Source of the DNA: Novosphingobium sp. IK01
GTDB taxonomy: Bacteria; Pseudomonadota; Alphaproteobacteria; Sphingomonadales; Sphingomonadaceae
Length of the DNA: 64,000 nucleotides
Assembly: GCF_033242265.1 (NCBI RefSeq)
Contig: NZ_BTFW01000001.1
Span: forward strand, 310,001-374,000
Reading direction: 5' to 3'
Shown here in pieces: positions 33,054-41,948 of this stretch (within the stretch, counting starts at the first letter, position 1; each line of letters opens with the position of its first letter). The notes under the pieces are model-generated. The model made no database searches and was not told where the DNA came from. It worked only from the letters and a program-made list of their open reading frames with translations. Made by a program: the position numbers and the translations under genes.

Positions 33054-34418
33054 ATGGTTGCCGCCGCGATGGATCAGCGCAGAGCCGCATCCCTCGCCCA
33101 TCCACATCCGCATCGGCGCAGGGGGGACACTTTGGGACAGTTACAGCATCGGCGTGCCTGGCTGGTTGTGGCGCTCTGTATGGTCGCTTATGTCTTTTCC
33201 TTTATCGACAGGCAGATCCTTTCGCTGTTGATCGGGCCGATCAAGGCTGACCTGCATCTGAGCGACACGCAATTCGGCCTGCTTCAGGGGCTGGCTTTCT
33301 CGCTGTTCTATGCGACGATGGGCATTCCGATCGCCAGTCTTGCCGATCGTTTCCCGCGCTCGCTCATCATCGTGGCCGGTGTCGCCTTCTGGAGCATGGC
33401 GACGATGGCCTGCGGTCTGGCGGGAAGCTTTGCCGCCCTGTTCATCGCCCGGCTCGGTGTGGGGGCGGGCGAAGCGGCCTTGTCTCCGGCCACCTATTCG
33501 CTGATCAGCGACCTGTTCCCCCGCGAGAAACTGGGCCGGGCGCTCGGCATCTATTCGATGGGGTCGTTTCTGGGATCGGGCATCGCCTTTCTGGTGGGCG
33601 GAAGCGTGATCGGTCTGGTCTCCTCGTGGAGCGGCATCACGTTTGAGGGCACGGTCATCAAGTCCTGGCATCTGGTCTTCCTGATCGTCGGCGTGCCGGG
33701 CATCCTGCTGGCGGGGATCATCGCCCTGCTGGTTCACGAACCGCGCCGCGACGGGGTGCCCCCGCGTGGACACAATGTGCCGTCCACATGGGCCGTGTTC
33801 CGTTTTCTGATCGAGCGCCGCGCGATTTTCCTGCCGCATATATTCGGTTTCTCGCTGATGGCGATCTCGCTCTATGTGATACTCGGCTGGGCTCCGGCCT
33901 ATTTGATGCGCAGCTTTGGCATGACGCCTGCCGAATGCGGGCTCCGGTTGGGGGCTGCCGCGTTGACAACGGGCGTGGCGGGCGTGTTCGCCAGCGGCTG
34001 GTTCATGGACAGGCTGGCGATGGCCGGGCGCCACGCTGCGCCCTTTATTACCGGGATCGTGGGGTGCCTGGGCACGCTGGTCTGTGTGGTGGGCCTGCCC
34101 TTCACCCATTCGGCCAACTTCGCGACAGTGCTCGTGGCATTGACCCTGTTCTTCGCCTCGACGGCGATGGCACCCTCCACGGCGGTGATGCAGATCGTAC
34201 CGCCGCCCGCGATGCGTTCGCGGGTGTCGAGCATTTTCCTGTTCTTTAACAGCTTTATTGGCTTGACCCTGGGGTCTGCGCTGGTCGGCATGCTCAATGA
34301 CCATGTCTTTGCCGCGATTGGCTCGTCGATCGGACTGATCGTGGTCGTGGCCTCGGTGCTGGGAGTGCTGGTGCTGGCGCGCGGACGCGCACCTTATGCG
34401 GCGTTCATCACGCGCTGA
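33054..34418 (+). CDS. MFS transporter (ACS-like, aromatic acid)
   Basis: 454 residues from ATG 33054; ATG 33069 is equally possible. Twelve hydrophobic spans are visible after a 35-residue polar start. The family features are FSFIDRQILSLLIGPIKADL (helix 1 Asp/Arg), ADRFPRS in loop 2-3 and GVGAGEAALSPATYSLISDL in helix 4. These are the signatures of MFS permeases for organic or aromatic acids. It is a likely inner-membrane partner of the TonB receptor. The longer frame to 33012 runs into the operator and is rejected. Confidence 0.87.
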   Translation: MVAAAMDQRRAASLAHPHPHRRRGDTLGQLQHRRAWLVVALCMVAYVFSFIDRQILSLLIGPIKADLHLSDTQFGLLQGLAFSLFYATMGIPIASLADRFPRSLIIVAGVAFWSMATMACGLAGSFAALFIARLGVGAGEAALSPATYSLISDLFPREKLGRALGIYSMGSFLGSGIAFLVGGSVIGLVSSWSGITFEGTVIKSWHLVFLIVGVPGILLAGIIALLVHEPRRDGVPPRGHNVPSTWAVFRFLIERRAIFLPHIFGFSLMAISLYVILGWAPAYLMRSFGMTPAECGLRLGAAALTTGVAGVFASGWFMDRLAMAGRHAAPFITGIVGCLGTLVCVVGLPFTHSANFATVLVALTLFFASTAMAPSTAVMQIVPPPAMRSRVSSIFLFFNSFIGLTLGSALVGMLNDHVFAAIGSSIGLIVVVASVLGVLVLARGRAPYAAFITR

Positions 34419-34440
34419 AGAAAACCCAAGGCACCAAAAA

Positions 34441-34470
34441 AGCCACCCTGTAGAACGCTACAGGGTGGCT
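34441..34470. terminator. bidirectional hairpin terminator
   Basis: AGCCACCCTGTAG-AACG-CTACAGGGTGGCT, a perfect 13-bp stem. It is preceded by AAAAAA and followed by TGGTTT. It separates the convergent MFS and dehydrogenase units. Confidence 0.88.
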
Positions 34471-34496
34471 TGGTTTATGGGCGTGAACGGGGGGGG

Positions 34497-35522
34497 TTAT
34501 TCTTGCGGGCCCCTTATCACCGGCATCATGTCGCGATGGCGCAGCAGGGCCAGGAATTCGCTCAGGCGTCCTGCCCGATAGGCTCCCAGATCCACCCCGG
34601 CATAATCATAGAAGCCCTTGCCCTCGCGCATGCCGTTGCGCCCGCTGGCCATGTTCCGGGCGACCACCTCCGGTGCGGCAAAGCGCCGGGGATCGAGCGT
34701 GCCGGACAGGTACTGGCTGGCGTGGAACAGAATGTCGCCGCCGCCCCAGTCGATGAATTCGAGCAAGCCCAGCACGGCAAAACGGAAGCCGAAGCCGACA
34801 CGGATGGCCGTATCGACATCCTGCGCGCTGGCGACGCCTTCCTCGACCAGCCTTGCCGCCTCGTTCATCGCCAGGGCCTGAATACGCGGCACGATATAAC
34901 CGGGCGAAGAACGGCAGACCACCGGCACCTTGCCGATGCTGCGCAGCATGGCGCAGAGTTTCTCGACCAGTGCGGCATCGCTTGAACTGGCCGGGCTCAC
35001 CTCCACGAGGGGCACGAGATGGGCCGGATTGAGCCAATGGGCATTCATGAACCGCCCCGGATCGGGCACCATGGCAGCCAGCGTTTCGGCATCGATCGTC
35101 GAGGTGGTCGAGGCGATCAGGGCCTGCGCCCTTGCATGGGCTCCGATTGCGGCGAAGGCATCGGCCTTGGCGGGGAGCGTTTCGGGAACCGCTTCGAAGA
35201 TCAGGTCGCAGTCTGCCAGCAGGGCAGGGGCCTGCGCTGCGCGGGCGATGGTGACATCGGCCAGCACGCTGGCCGCCGTTGCCGCATCGACAAGGCCTGC
35301 TTCGCGCAGGAAATCGACATCGCGGGCGATGTCGTCGCGGGCCTGCCGGCTCAGCCGTGCGAAGTCGGCCTCTTCACGCTGGCGAAGGTCCAGCAGGCGG
35401 ACCTTGTGGCCCGCCAGGGCAAAGCTGGTGGCGATCCCCCGTCCCATTCGTCCTGCCCCGACGATCCCGATGATCTCCGTTCGGGCGGGCGGGCTGCCCG
35501 GCGTGGCTGCCTCAGAAGCCAT
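34497..35522 (-). CDS. 3-hydroxyacyl-CoA dehydrogenase-family protein
   Basis: 341 residues from ATG 35522. IIGIVGAGRMGRGIATSFAL binds NAD, ASTTSTIDAETLA and RFMNAHWLNPAHLVPLVEV form the central family core, and VCRSSPGYIVPRIQALAMNE with GFRFAVLGLLEF belongs to the C-terminal domain. The start overlaps the stop of the opine-dehydrogenase-like gene by 11 bases. The final domain is single, so it is not a fused FadB type. The substrate may be a 3-hydroxy acid or a CoA ester. Confidence 0.85.
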   Translation of the reverse strand: MASEAATPGSPPARTEIIGIVGAGRMGRGIATSFALAGHKVRLLDLRQREEADFARLSRQARDDIARDVDFLREAGLVDAATAASVLADVTIARAAQAPALLADCDLIFEAVPETLPAKADAFAAIGAHARAQALIASTTSTIDAETLAAMVPDPGRFMNAHWLNPAHLVPLVEVSPASSSDAALVEKLCAMLRSIGKVPVVCRSSPGYIVPRIQALAMNEAARLVEEGVASAQDVDTAIRVGFGFRFAVLGLLEFIDWGGGDILFHASQYLSGTLDPRRFAAPEVVARNMASGRNGMREGKGFYDYAGVDLGAYRAGRLSEFLALLRHRDMMPVIRGPQE

Positions 35523-36594
35523 GATGCAGCCGTTCCTGAAGGTCTGCCGGGCTGTCACCGGCAAGGCCGAGGTTCTCGAAAGTGCGCCCGGCGGCATAGA
35601 GATCCTCGCCGGTGATCGCGCTGGCCAGTGCCAGCAGGCCTTCGCCCACGGCCATCGGCTGCCCCGCCCAGCGGCCTGCCGAGACGAACAGGGCAAGACC
35701 GATCGCGGTATCCTCGCGCATGTAGCGATGGGTCTGGAGGTCGATCTTCTCGCGCCAGTCGCCGCTGTCGGTCAGTTTTTCATGAGCGGAATTGCCATAC
35801 ATCCATTCCTCGCCATCCTTGCTGTAATGGTCGGCCAGCGGGAAGTGCGGGGCTGGATATCCCAGCTTTTCGCGGATCGCCATGCGCTCCCCATCCAGCG
35901 CATTGGTCACCGCACGGATCGAGGGCTGGGTGCCCTCGTTGTGAATGTCCCAGGCGTCGAAATGTTCGAGCGGGCCTGCATTCATCATGATGAGGGGCGG
36001 ATGGATGATCGGCCCGGCGTTCATCAGCGCGCCCGAGAGGATGTCGCCGCAAGGCTCGACAGAAGGATAGGCCTGTTGCAGCAAGCCGATCACCTCATCG
36101 GCATCTGCGGCGGGGAAGACCCCGGTGGGCAGCCGCGTGGCATAGACGCTCACGACGATGCTGGCGGGCCCATGCTTGCGCACCAGATAGGGCAGCGTGC
36201 CGGTTTCGGCGAAACGCACGCGGGCCTGGTTGCCCGCAGCGCGCGCAGCCTTGACGAACAGCAGCGAGCCCAGTGTGCCGGGCGGGAGGAAGACCACCTG
36301 ACCATCGCGCCAATGCGGAGCGCAAGCTTTGGCCAGATCCTCGTGTGCGGTGGCGGGCAAGGGGATGATCACCAGTTCGGTTGCCGCAAGAGCGGCGCCA
36401 AGATCGCTTTCCAGATGGGCGACGGGCACGATGCGGGTTCCGGCATGGTCGCGCACCTCGATGCCGCCCTGTTCGCGGATGGCCTCGAAAGCGGCGGCAT
36501 CGCGCCGCCAGAACCAGACTTCGTGCCCCCTGGCGCTCAATTCGGCCGCCGCCGCATAACAGCCATGGCCCCCACCCAGTACAGCGATCCGCAT
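35512..36594 (-). CDS. octopine/opine dehydrogenase-family protein
   Basis: 360 residues from ATG 36594, with AAGGAG seven bases upstream. MRIAVLGGGHGCYAAAAEL opens the Rossmann domain. The C-terminal domain contains GPIIHPPLIMMNAGPLEH with the His/Asp region typical of the NAD/NADP octopine/nopaline family. In the family these enzymes reductively couple an amino acid and a 2-oxo acid, or reverse the reaction. It is first of two genes on the reverse strand and is divergent from the FMN dehydrogenase. Substrate unknown. Confidence 0.83.
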   Translation of the reverse strand: MRIAVLGGGHGCYAAAAELSARGHEVWFWRRDAAAFEAIREQGGIEVRDHAGTRIVPVAHLESDLGAALAATELVIIPLPATAHEDLAKACAPHWRDGQVVFLPPGTLGSLLFVKAARAAGNQARVRFAETGTLPYLVRKHGPASIVVSVYATRLPTGVFPAADADEVIGLLQQAYPSVEPCGDILSGALMNAGPIIHPPLIMMNAGPLEHFDAWDIHNEGTQPSIRAVTNALDGERMAIREKLGYPAPHFPLADHYSKDGEEWMYGNSAHEKLTDSGDWREKIDLQTHRYMREDTAIGLALFVSAGRWAGQPMAVGEGLLALASAITGEDLYAAGRTFENLGLAGDSPADLQERLHHGF

Positions 36595-36786
36595 GATGTT
36601 CTCCTTGAACCTGTAGGGGCCTTGTGCGCCGCAGGATGGACCGGCGCTATCCGCAGGGCGCAAGCCTGTGCGCCGCGTGCAGGAAAATGCGGTGCCACGG
36701 GATGAAATCCCATGATTGCGGGCAAACAGGAAGGACAGACATGCCGGCGACTGGCCCCGCGGCTGGTCGGCGATCGGCGGTTATTT

Positions 36787-36804
36787 TACTGGAATTTTCA
36801 ATTG
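36787..36804. promoter_or_regulatory. degenerate catabolic operator, divergent promoter
   Basis: TACTGGA-ATTT-TCAATTG matches CACTTGA-N4-TCAAGTG at 11 of 14 positions. It lies between the opine-dehydrogenase unit and the FMN dehydrogenase, 43 bases before ATG 36847. Confidence 0.4.
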
Positions 36805-36846
36805 CCTTGCGCCAGTATTTTCGGGGCGGGGCCCGGATATGGAGGC

Positions 36847-38067
36847 ATGGTGCAAGACGATTTTCCCCCACATGGGATTCCCCGGCATGGAGTCGGGGCA
36901 CACGGTCGCCTGTCTCGCAGCCTTTTGTCATGCGGGGCGGTGGGGGGCGCTGTCCTGCCCTTGCGGCGCTATCGGCGCGGAGGGCCGGTTGACCGTGCGC
37001 TTTCGATTGCCGAGTTGCGGGCCATGGCCCTGCACCGGTTGCCTGCCATTGCCGCCGAATATCTGGAGGGCGGGGCCGAAGAGGAAGTGTCGCTGCAAGC
37101 CAATCGTGCGGCCTTCGACAGGCTGCGCTTCCGTCCGCGTCTGGCCGAGGGGGCGCAGGGGGGGCAGGGCTTCCCCTATGTCATCGCGCCCACCGGGTTG
37201 AACGGGCTCTACTGGCGCGGCGCCGACATGGCGCTGGCCCGCGCGGCGGCGGCGGCGGGCGTGCCGTTTACCCAGAGCACTGTCTCCAATGTCAGGCTTG
37301 AGGAAATTGCGGCGGTTCCGGGGATCGACCACTGGTTCCAGCTCTACCTGTTCAGCCAGATGGCCATGGTGGAGCAATTGCTGGCGCGGGCGGCAGGGGC
37401 GGGCGTGCGAACGCTGGTGGTGACGGTGGACGCCAACACCTTCGGCAACCGTGAATGGAACACGCGGCTCTATGCCGCCGAGGCGCGCCCGAGCTTTGCG
37501 GCAAGGCTGGACGTGCTGCGTCACCCGCGCTGGCTGGCGCAGGTCTATCGTCATGGCCTGCCGGGGTTTCCCAATATCGCGGAATGGCTGGGCGAAGGCG
37601 CGGGCGATCTGCTTCAGGCCAGCCAGTGGCTGCGCTGCAATATCGCGCCCACCGTCAGATGGGAGGAATTGGCCCAAGTGCGGCGCCTGTGGAGCGGGCG
37701 GATGCTGGTCAAGGGGATCGGCCATGTCGCCGATGCGCGGCGGGCCATGGCGCTGGGCGCCGATGGCGTGGTGCTGGGCAATCATGGCGGGCGCCAGCTT
37801 GATGGCGCGGTCTCGGGCATGGACCTGCTGGCCGAAACGCGCGAGGCTTTGGGCGAGAAGGCCATGGTGCTGGTCGAAGGCGGCATCCGGCGCGGAACGG
37901 ATCTGCTCAAGGCGCAGCGGCTGGGAGCCGATGCGGCGATGGGCGGGCGGGCGACGCTTTATGGCGTGGCGGTTGCTGGCGAGGCGGGCGCGGCGCGGGC
38001 GCTGGCGATCCTGCGGCAGGAGTATGAGCGCAGCCAGATCCTGTTGGGCGATGGCGATGTGGTGTGA
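36847..38067 (+). CDS. FMN-dependent alpha-hydroxy-acid dehydrogenase
   Basis: 406 residues if started at ATG 36847; a TTG at 36961 is an alternative, since the family core begins at ALSIAELRAMALHRLP. The catalytic and FMN-binding elements are in order: VIAPTGLNGL, QLYLF, VVTVDAN, LVKGIGHVADA, VVLGNHGGRQLDG (catalytic His/Arg) and LVEGGIRRGTD. Members oxidise lactate, glycolate, mandelate and similar acids. It is the last metabolic gene before the AraC regulator. The substrate cannot be assigned. Confidence 0.85.
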   Translation: MVQDDFPPHGIPRHGVGAHGRLSRSLLSCGAVGGAVLPLRRYRRGGPVDRALSIAELRAMALHRLPAIAAEYLEGGAEEEVSLQANRAAFDRLRFRPRLAEGAQGGQGFPYVIAPTGLNGLYWRGADMALARAAAAAGVPFTQSTVSNVRLEEIAAVPGIDHWFQLYLFSQMAMVEQLLARAAGAGVRTLVVTVDANTFGNREWNTRLYAAEARPSFAARLDVLRHPRWLAQVYRHGLPGFPNIAEWLGEGAGDLLQASQWLRCNIAPTVRWEELAQVRRLWSGRMLVKGIGHVADARRAMALGADGVVLGNHGGRQLDGAVSGMDLLAETREALGEKAMVLVEGGIRRGTDLLKAQRLGADAAMGGRATLYGVAVAGEAGAARALAILRQEYERSQILLGDGDVV

Positions 38068-38128
38068 CAGGCTGTCCGCACGCGGGTCCGGTCACGGTGG
38101 TGCTGGATAAGGCAGGAAGGATCGTTCG

Positions 38129-39058
38129 ATGGGGGCGTCGTTTCCGCAGCAGTTCGAATCGCGCGATGCCGTCGCGGTGGTCGATGCCGTGTCGCGCATT
38201 CTGGCGCCGCACGAGATGGATGTGCGGCATCCCGGCCAGACGATCCGCGCGCATGTGCGCCATGTGCAACTGGCCTCCTGCCGTCTGGCCGACCTGACGT
38301 ATGGTGCGGCGGTGCGCATTCGCTCGCGCGTGCCGGCAGACCGCATTCTGGTCCACACCGTGATCGAGGGGCAGAGCCGCATGGCGCTTTCGGACGGGCG
38401 CACGCGCGTTCTGGACGAGGGGGCGATGCATGTCTCCATGCCGGGGGCTCCGCTGGCCATCGCTTTCGGGAGCAGCAGCAGGCATATGACCGCCAATCTG
38501 CCTGTCAGCCTCTGGCCCGCCGCCGCAGCTTTTCGCGAGGAGGAGCGCAGCCCGATGGTGGCGCTGGACGATAGTTCGGCTGGCGTCTGGCTTGATCTGA
38601 TGCGTTTCGCGCTGGGCTGGGGGGAGATCGGCAGCCGGGTGCTACAGGATTCTGCAGGGCATATTGCCGCGCTGATCGGCGATTTTCTGTGTGATCGTGT
38701 CACCATCGAGGGGGCTGCGGGGGGGGCGGTGCCCTGGTTCGTGGTGCAGGCCCGCGCGCTGATGACCGAGCTTGTCCGCTCAGGCCAGGAGGTCATTACG
38801 CCGGGGCAGGTGGCAGCGCAGGTCGGTGTGGGCCTGCGCACCTTGCAGATGGGGTTCCGCCGTTTTGTGGGGCGCAGTTTTGGCGAGGACCTGCGCGAGC
38901 AGCGCCTGCATGAACTGCACCGGTTGATCGCCGTTTCCTCGGGTCAGGACGATGTCACCACGCTCATGCATGCCTGCGGGATCGTCAGCACCGGGCGGTT
39001 TGCGGGCTATTATCGCGAACGGTTCGGCATGCTGCCTTCGACGCAGCTGCGCGGGTAA
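38129..39058 (+). CDS. AraC-family transcriptional regulator
   Basis: 309 residues from ATG 38129, with AGGAAGG upstream. The N-terminal 190 residues have a cupin-like AraC-binding fold (LVHTVIEGQSRMALSDGRT). Two HTH motifs follow, with VAAQVGVGLRTLQMGFRRF and VSTGRFAGYYRERFGMLPS the final signature. It lies 61 bases after the FMN dehydrogenase and is convergent with the TonB receptor. It may regulate part of the island. Confidence 0.87.
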   Translation: MGASFPQQFESRDAVAVVDAVSRILAPHEMDVRHPGQTIRAHVRHVQLASCRLADLTYGAAVRIRSRVPADRILVHTVIEGQSRMALSDGRTRVLDEGAMHVSMPGAPLAIAFGSSSRHMTANLPVSLWPAAAAFREEERSPMVALDDSSAGVWLDLMRFALGWGEIGSRVLQDSAGHIAALIGDFLCDRVTIEGAAGGAVPWFVVQARALMTELVRSGQEVITPGQVAAQVGVGLRTLQMGFRRFVGRSFGEDLREQRLHELHRLIAVSSGQDDVTTLMHACGIVSTGRFAGYYRERFGMLPSTQLRG

Positions 39059-39065
39059 AGCCGAA

Positions 39066-39095
39066 CGGCCCTGCGTGAGGGGTCACGCAGGGCCG
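39066..39095. terminator. bidirectional hairpin terminator
   Basis: CGGCCCTGCGTGA-GGGG-TCACGCAGGGCCG, 13-bp stem and 4-base loop, between the convergent AraC and TonB-receptor genes. No T-run is present. Confidence 0.75.
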
Positions 39096-39120
39096 TGGGG
39101 CAGGTCTTGTCAGGCGGATG

Positions 39121-41448
39121 TTACTGGAAGCGCCAGCCCGCCGTAATGCCATACGTGCGCGGCATTCCGGCAAAACGTGCAGCCACGTCGGGGCCTGCAT
39201 AGGACACGTTGGTCCAGTAGTAGGCGTTGTTGAGATTGTGCACGAAGGCCGAGAAGCGCCACTTGTCGTCTGCGGTGTGCACACCGGCACGCAGATCGAC
39301 CAGCGTATAGGCGTTGACGGCAAAGAGGCTCTGCGCGCCCAGCGCCGAATTGGTCGCGCTCTGATACGTGGCCGATGCGCCGATGAAGCCGTTGAAGGTC
39401 TGGCTGATCGGGCGATCATAGCCGATATCGCCGGTCAACTGCCATTTCGGGGTCAGCGGGAAGGCTTCGCCGCTCATCAGCATGGCTGTGCCAGTGGGGG
39501 TGAAGTTGGAGAAATCGCCCAGAATCTTCGAGCCGATATACGTGGCCCCGGCATTGATCGTCAGGCCCTTTACAGGCTCTGTCACCAGTTGCAGTTCGGC
39601 GCCCGCGATACGGCTCTTGGGGATGTTGATCAGGCGGTTCAGTCCGCCGAGCACCGCATCGATCACACGACCGCGGATTTGCTTGTTGCGATAGTCGTAA
39701 TAGAAGGCCGCGCCGTTCAACTGCACCTTGCGGTCCAGCAGGCTCAGCTTGAAGCCGGCTTCATAGGCCAGCACCGATTCCTGCGTGGCCGGGGCCAACT
39801 GGGCCGCAAACGTGGCGCCGGTGGTGATGAAGACGCCGTTCTTGTAGCCCTTGCTGATGGTGGCATAGAGCAGCTTGTGAGGCGCCACTTCCCAGTTCAC
39901 GCCCGCCTTCCACGAGACATTGCCCTGGTTGAGCGAGTCCTGATAGTAAGAAGGCTTGTAGGTGGTGGAGCTGATCGTCACGCAGGAGCCCGGCGCGATG
40001 GTGGTGGTGGAGCCGCTCAGCCTGGTTGAGGCCGACGCCACCACGGCCGCCAGATCGCCCGCGCCGGAATCGAACAGGCAGCCCACATAATCGCGGAACT
40101 GGTACGAGTAGCGCACCCCGCCCGTCAGCGTGACCTTGGGCAGCACCTGCCAGTCGACATTGGCGAAGGCAGAATAGGTATTGACCTGATTATGCCCCAT
40201 CGCGGTTGCGGCCTTGAAGGGGAAGCTGGAACTGGAGGCCTGCGGCGAGAACGTATCGTAGGTCGCGTCGTTCTGGTAGTTGCCGCCCACCATCCAGTTG
40301 ACGTGATCACCATATTTCCCGGCCAGGCGCAGTTCCTGCGAGAAGCTCTTGATATAGCCCTTGTTGCCCGCCGTGAAATTGTTCACGGCCAGGCCGTCGG
40401 CATCGGTCAGCGTATCGCGGTGAAGCTTCTGGTAGGCCGTGATCGAGGTGAGCTTCAGATCATCGGTGAAGTCGTAATTGGTGCGCAGCGCGATCTGGTA
40501 GAAGTTGTCGTGGGTGTAGAAACGGGTGTTCGGATCCCAGTCTGCGCTCTGGGCATTGCCCGCCGTGGTGGCGGCGCCCGCGACATTGGCCGGGGCCCTG
40601 GTGGAGATCACCCCGACATACTGCCCGGCTTGCGGTGTCGAGCGGTCGATCCAGCCATTGGCGTTCAATTCGAAGGTCAGCTTGTCGTTGGCGTCCCAGT
40701 CGAGCAGGATGCGGCCCTGGGTGCGGTCGGTGCCGCCGGTGCGATCGCCGGGGCGGGTGGCGCTCTGTTGCCAGGGGCCCGAGGATTCGCGGCGAATGGC
40801 GATGCGGCCGCGCAGCGTGTCGGTGATCGGGCCGCTCAGGAATGCGCTGCCGGTGAAGCTGTCGAAGCGGCCAAAGCTGGCGTCGGCGCCCGCCTGCAAG
40901 GTCTTGGTGGGTTTGGCGGCGATGTAGTTGATCGCGCCGCCGGTCGAATTCTGGCCGAAGAGCGTGCCCTGCGGCCCCTTAAGCACTTCGACGCGCTGCA
41001 CATCCAGCGCCGCGCCCTGTGCCATCACCGAGTAGGGCAGCGGCACTTCATCGACATAGACCGAAACCGGAGGAGCGGCGGCCAGCGTGGTTTCGTTGAA
41101 GCCCACCCCGCGCAGCGTATAGACCGGCGTGCCATAAGTGCTGCGCGTATAGTTGAAGCCGGGGACGGCCTTGACGAGATCGGCGGTGTTGAGGATCCCC
41201 TGCTTGGCCAGCGTATCGCCGGTCAGCGCGTTGATCGACATGCCGATCGAGTTGCTCGATTCCTGCTTCTTGCGTGCGGTCACCACGATATCGCCGACAC
41301 CGGCAGGTTCTTCTGCTGCGGGTGCTGCTGCCGGCGGGGCGGCGGGAGCCGTTTCTTCAGCGCGGGCGGAGGCGGAAGAGGCCCCCAGCAGCAGCGCTGT
41401 CACGGCGCAAGTATTCATCCACGAAGCTTGCTTGACTGCCTTTTGCAT
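39121..41448 (-). CDS. TonB-dependent outer-membrane receptor
   Basis: 775 residues. A signal peptide (about 1-30) is followed by an Ala/Pro-rich spacer, a TonB box (DIVVTARKKQE), a plug domain (about 60-170, with VEVLKGPQGTLFGQNSTGG) and a 22-strand barrel ending in the terminal aromatic FQ. This is the sphingomonad type used for uptake of aromatics, plant compounds and siderophores. The operator-like palindrome at 41538-41559 precedes it, so it may be regulated with the iac genes. It is a candidate outer-membrane importer of the island substrate. Confidence 0.92.
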   Translation of the reverse strand: MQKAVKQASWMNTCAVTALLLGASSASARAEETAPAAPPAAAPAAEEPAGVGDIVVTARKKQESSNSIGMSINALTGDTLAKQGILNTADLVKAVPGFNYTRSTYGTPVYTLRGVGFNETTLAAAPPVSVYVDEVPLPYSVMAQGAALDVQRVEVLKGPQGTLFGQNSTGGAINYIAAKPTKTLQAGADASFGRFDSFTGSAFLSGPITDTLRGRIAIRRESSGPWQQSATRPGDRTGGTDRTQGRILLDWDANDKLTFELNANGWIDRSTPQAGQYVGVISTRAPANVAGAATTAGNAQSADWDPNTRFYTHDNFYQIALRTNYDFTDDLKLTSITAYQKLHRDTLTDADGLAVNNFTAGNKGYIKSFSQELRLAGKYGDHVNWMVGGNYQNDATYDTFSPQASSSSFPFKAATAMGHNQVNTYSAFANVDWQVLPKVTLTGGVRYSYQFRDYVGCLFDSGAGDLAAVVASASTRLSGSTTTIAPGSCVTISSTTYKPSYYQDSLNQGNVSWKAGVNWEVAPHKLLYATISKGYKNGVFITTGATFAAQLAPATQESVLAYEAGFKLSLLDRKVQLNGAAFYYDYRNKQIRGRVIDAVLGGLNRLINIPKSRIAGAELQLVTEPVKGLTINAGATYIGSKILGDFSNFTPTGTAMLMSGEAFPLTPKWQLTGDIGYDRPISQTFNGFIGASATYQSATNSALGAQSLFAVNAYTLVDLRAGVHTADDKWRFSAFVHNLNNAYYWTNVSYAGPDVAARFAGMPRTYGITAGWRFQ

Positions 41449-41537
41449 AGATACCCCACATGAATGTCGATGCGCTCACCTGAATGCCGGGCCCTGTCTG
41501 TCAGAGGTTATCTGCCGGGGCTCGACCTGTTATTATT

Positions 41538-41559
41538 TTCACTTGATATTTCATGTGAA
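41538..41559. promoter_or_regulatory. catabolic operator, TonB receptor promoter
   Basis: TTCACTTGA-TATT-TCATGTGAA, 22 bases, symmetric except one position. The core CACTTGA-N4-TCATGTG has one mismatch from the consensus. It lies about 90 bases upstream of the receptor start. Confidence 0.6.
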
Positions 41560-41807
41560 TATGAATGCGGAATCCGGTGTCGGGTCAATAGGAAAATTGA
41601 TCCAACTCAATTATTTTTGAATTTTTTTGGCCTGCCTGTTGCGGATGCAAAATTGATAATTGTTAAATAACAATTGTTTGTCTTGATTATGTGTGCGCTG
41701 CGGCGAGCGCCTCGGCAGGGCGGGGTGGTTCTTGCGGAATGGGGTCGATTCGATCGGATGCAGAATTGTGGCGTGAAGGAATGAAGTCCTGCAACGCCTT
41801 AAAACAT

Positions 41808-41825
41808 CACTTGAAGCTTCAAGTG
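41808..41825. promoter_or_regulatory. catabolic operator, aldolase promoter
   Basis: CACTTGA-AGCT-TCAAGTG, an 18-bp perfect palindrome of the same class as 22407-22424. The bases around it are AT-rich, and the aldolase ATG is about 123 bases downstream. Confidence 0.7.
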
Positions 41826-41948
41826 TCATGCCATACGCTTTGTGCCACGCATCGGGGGGAATTGGGCAGGAGCAGGGGCCTGCTGCAGGTTCCCGCGCAA
41901 GGGGTTGGAACCTCATGATCCCGGCGACACAGAGGGATATAGTGCATT

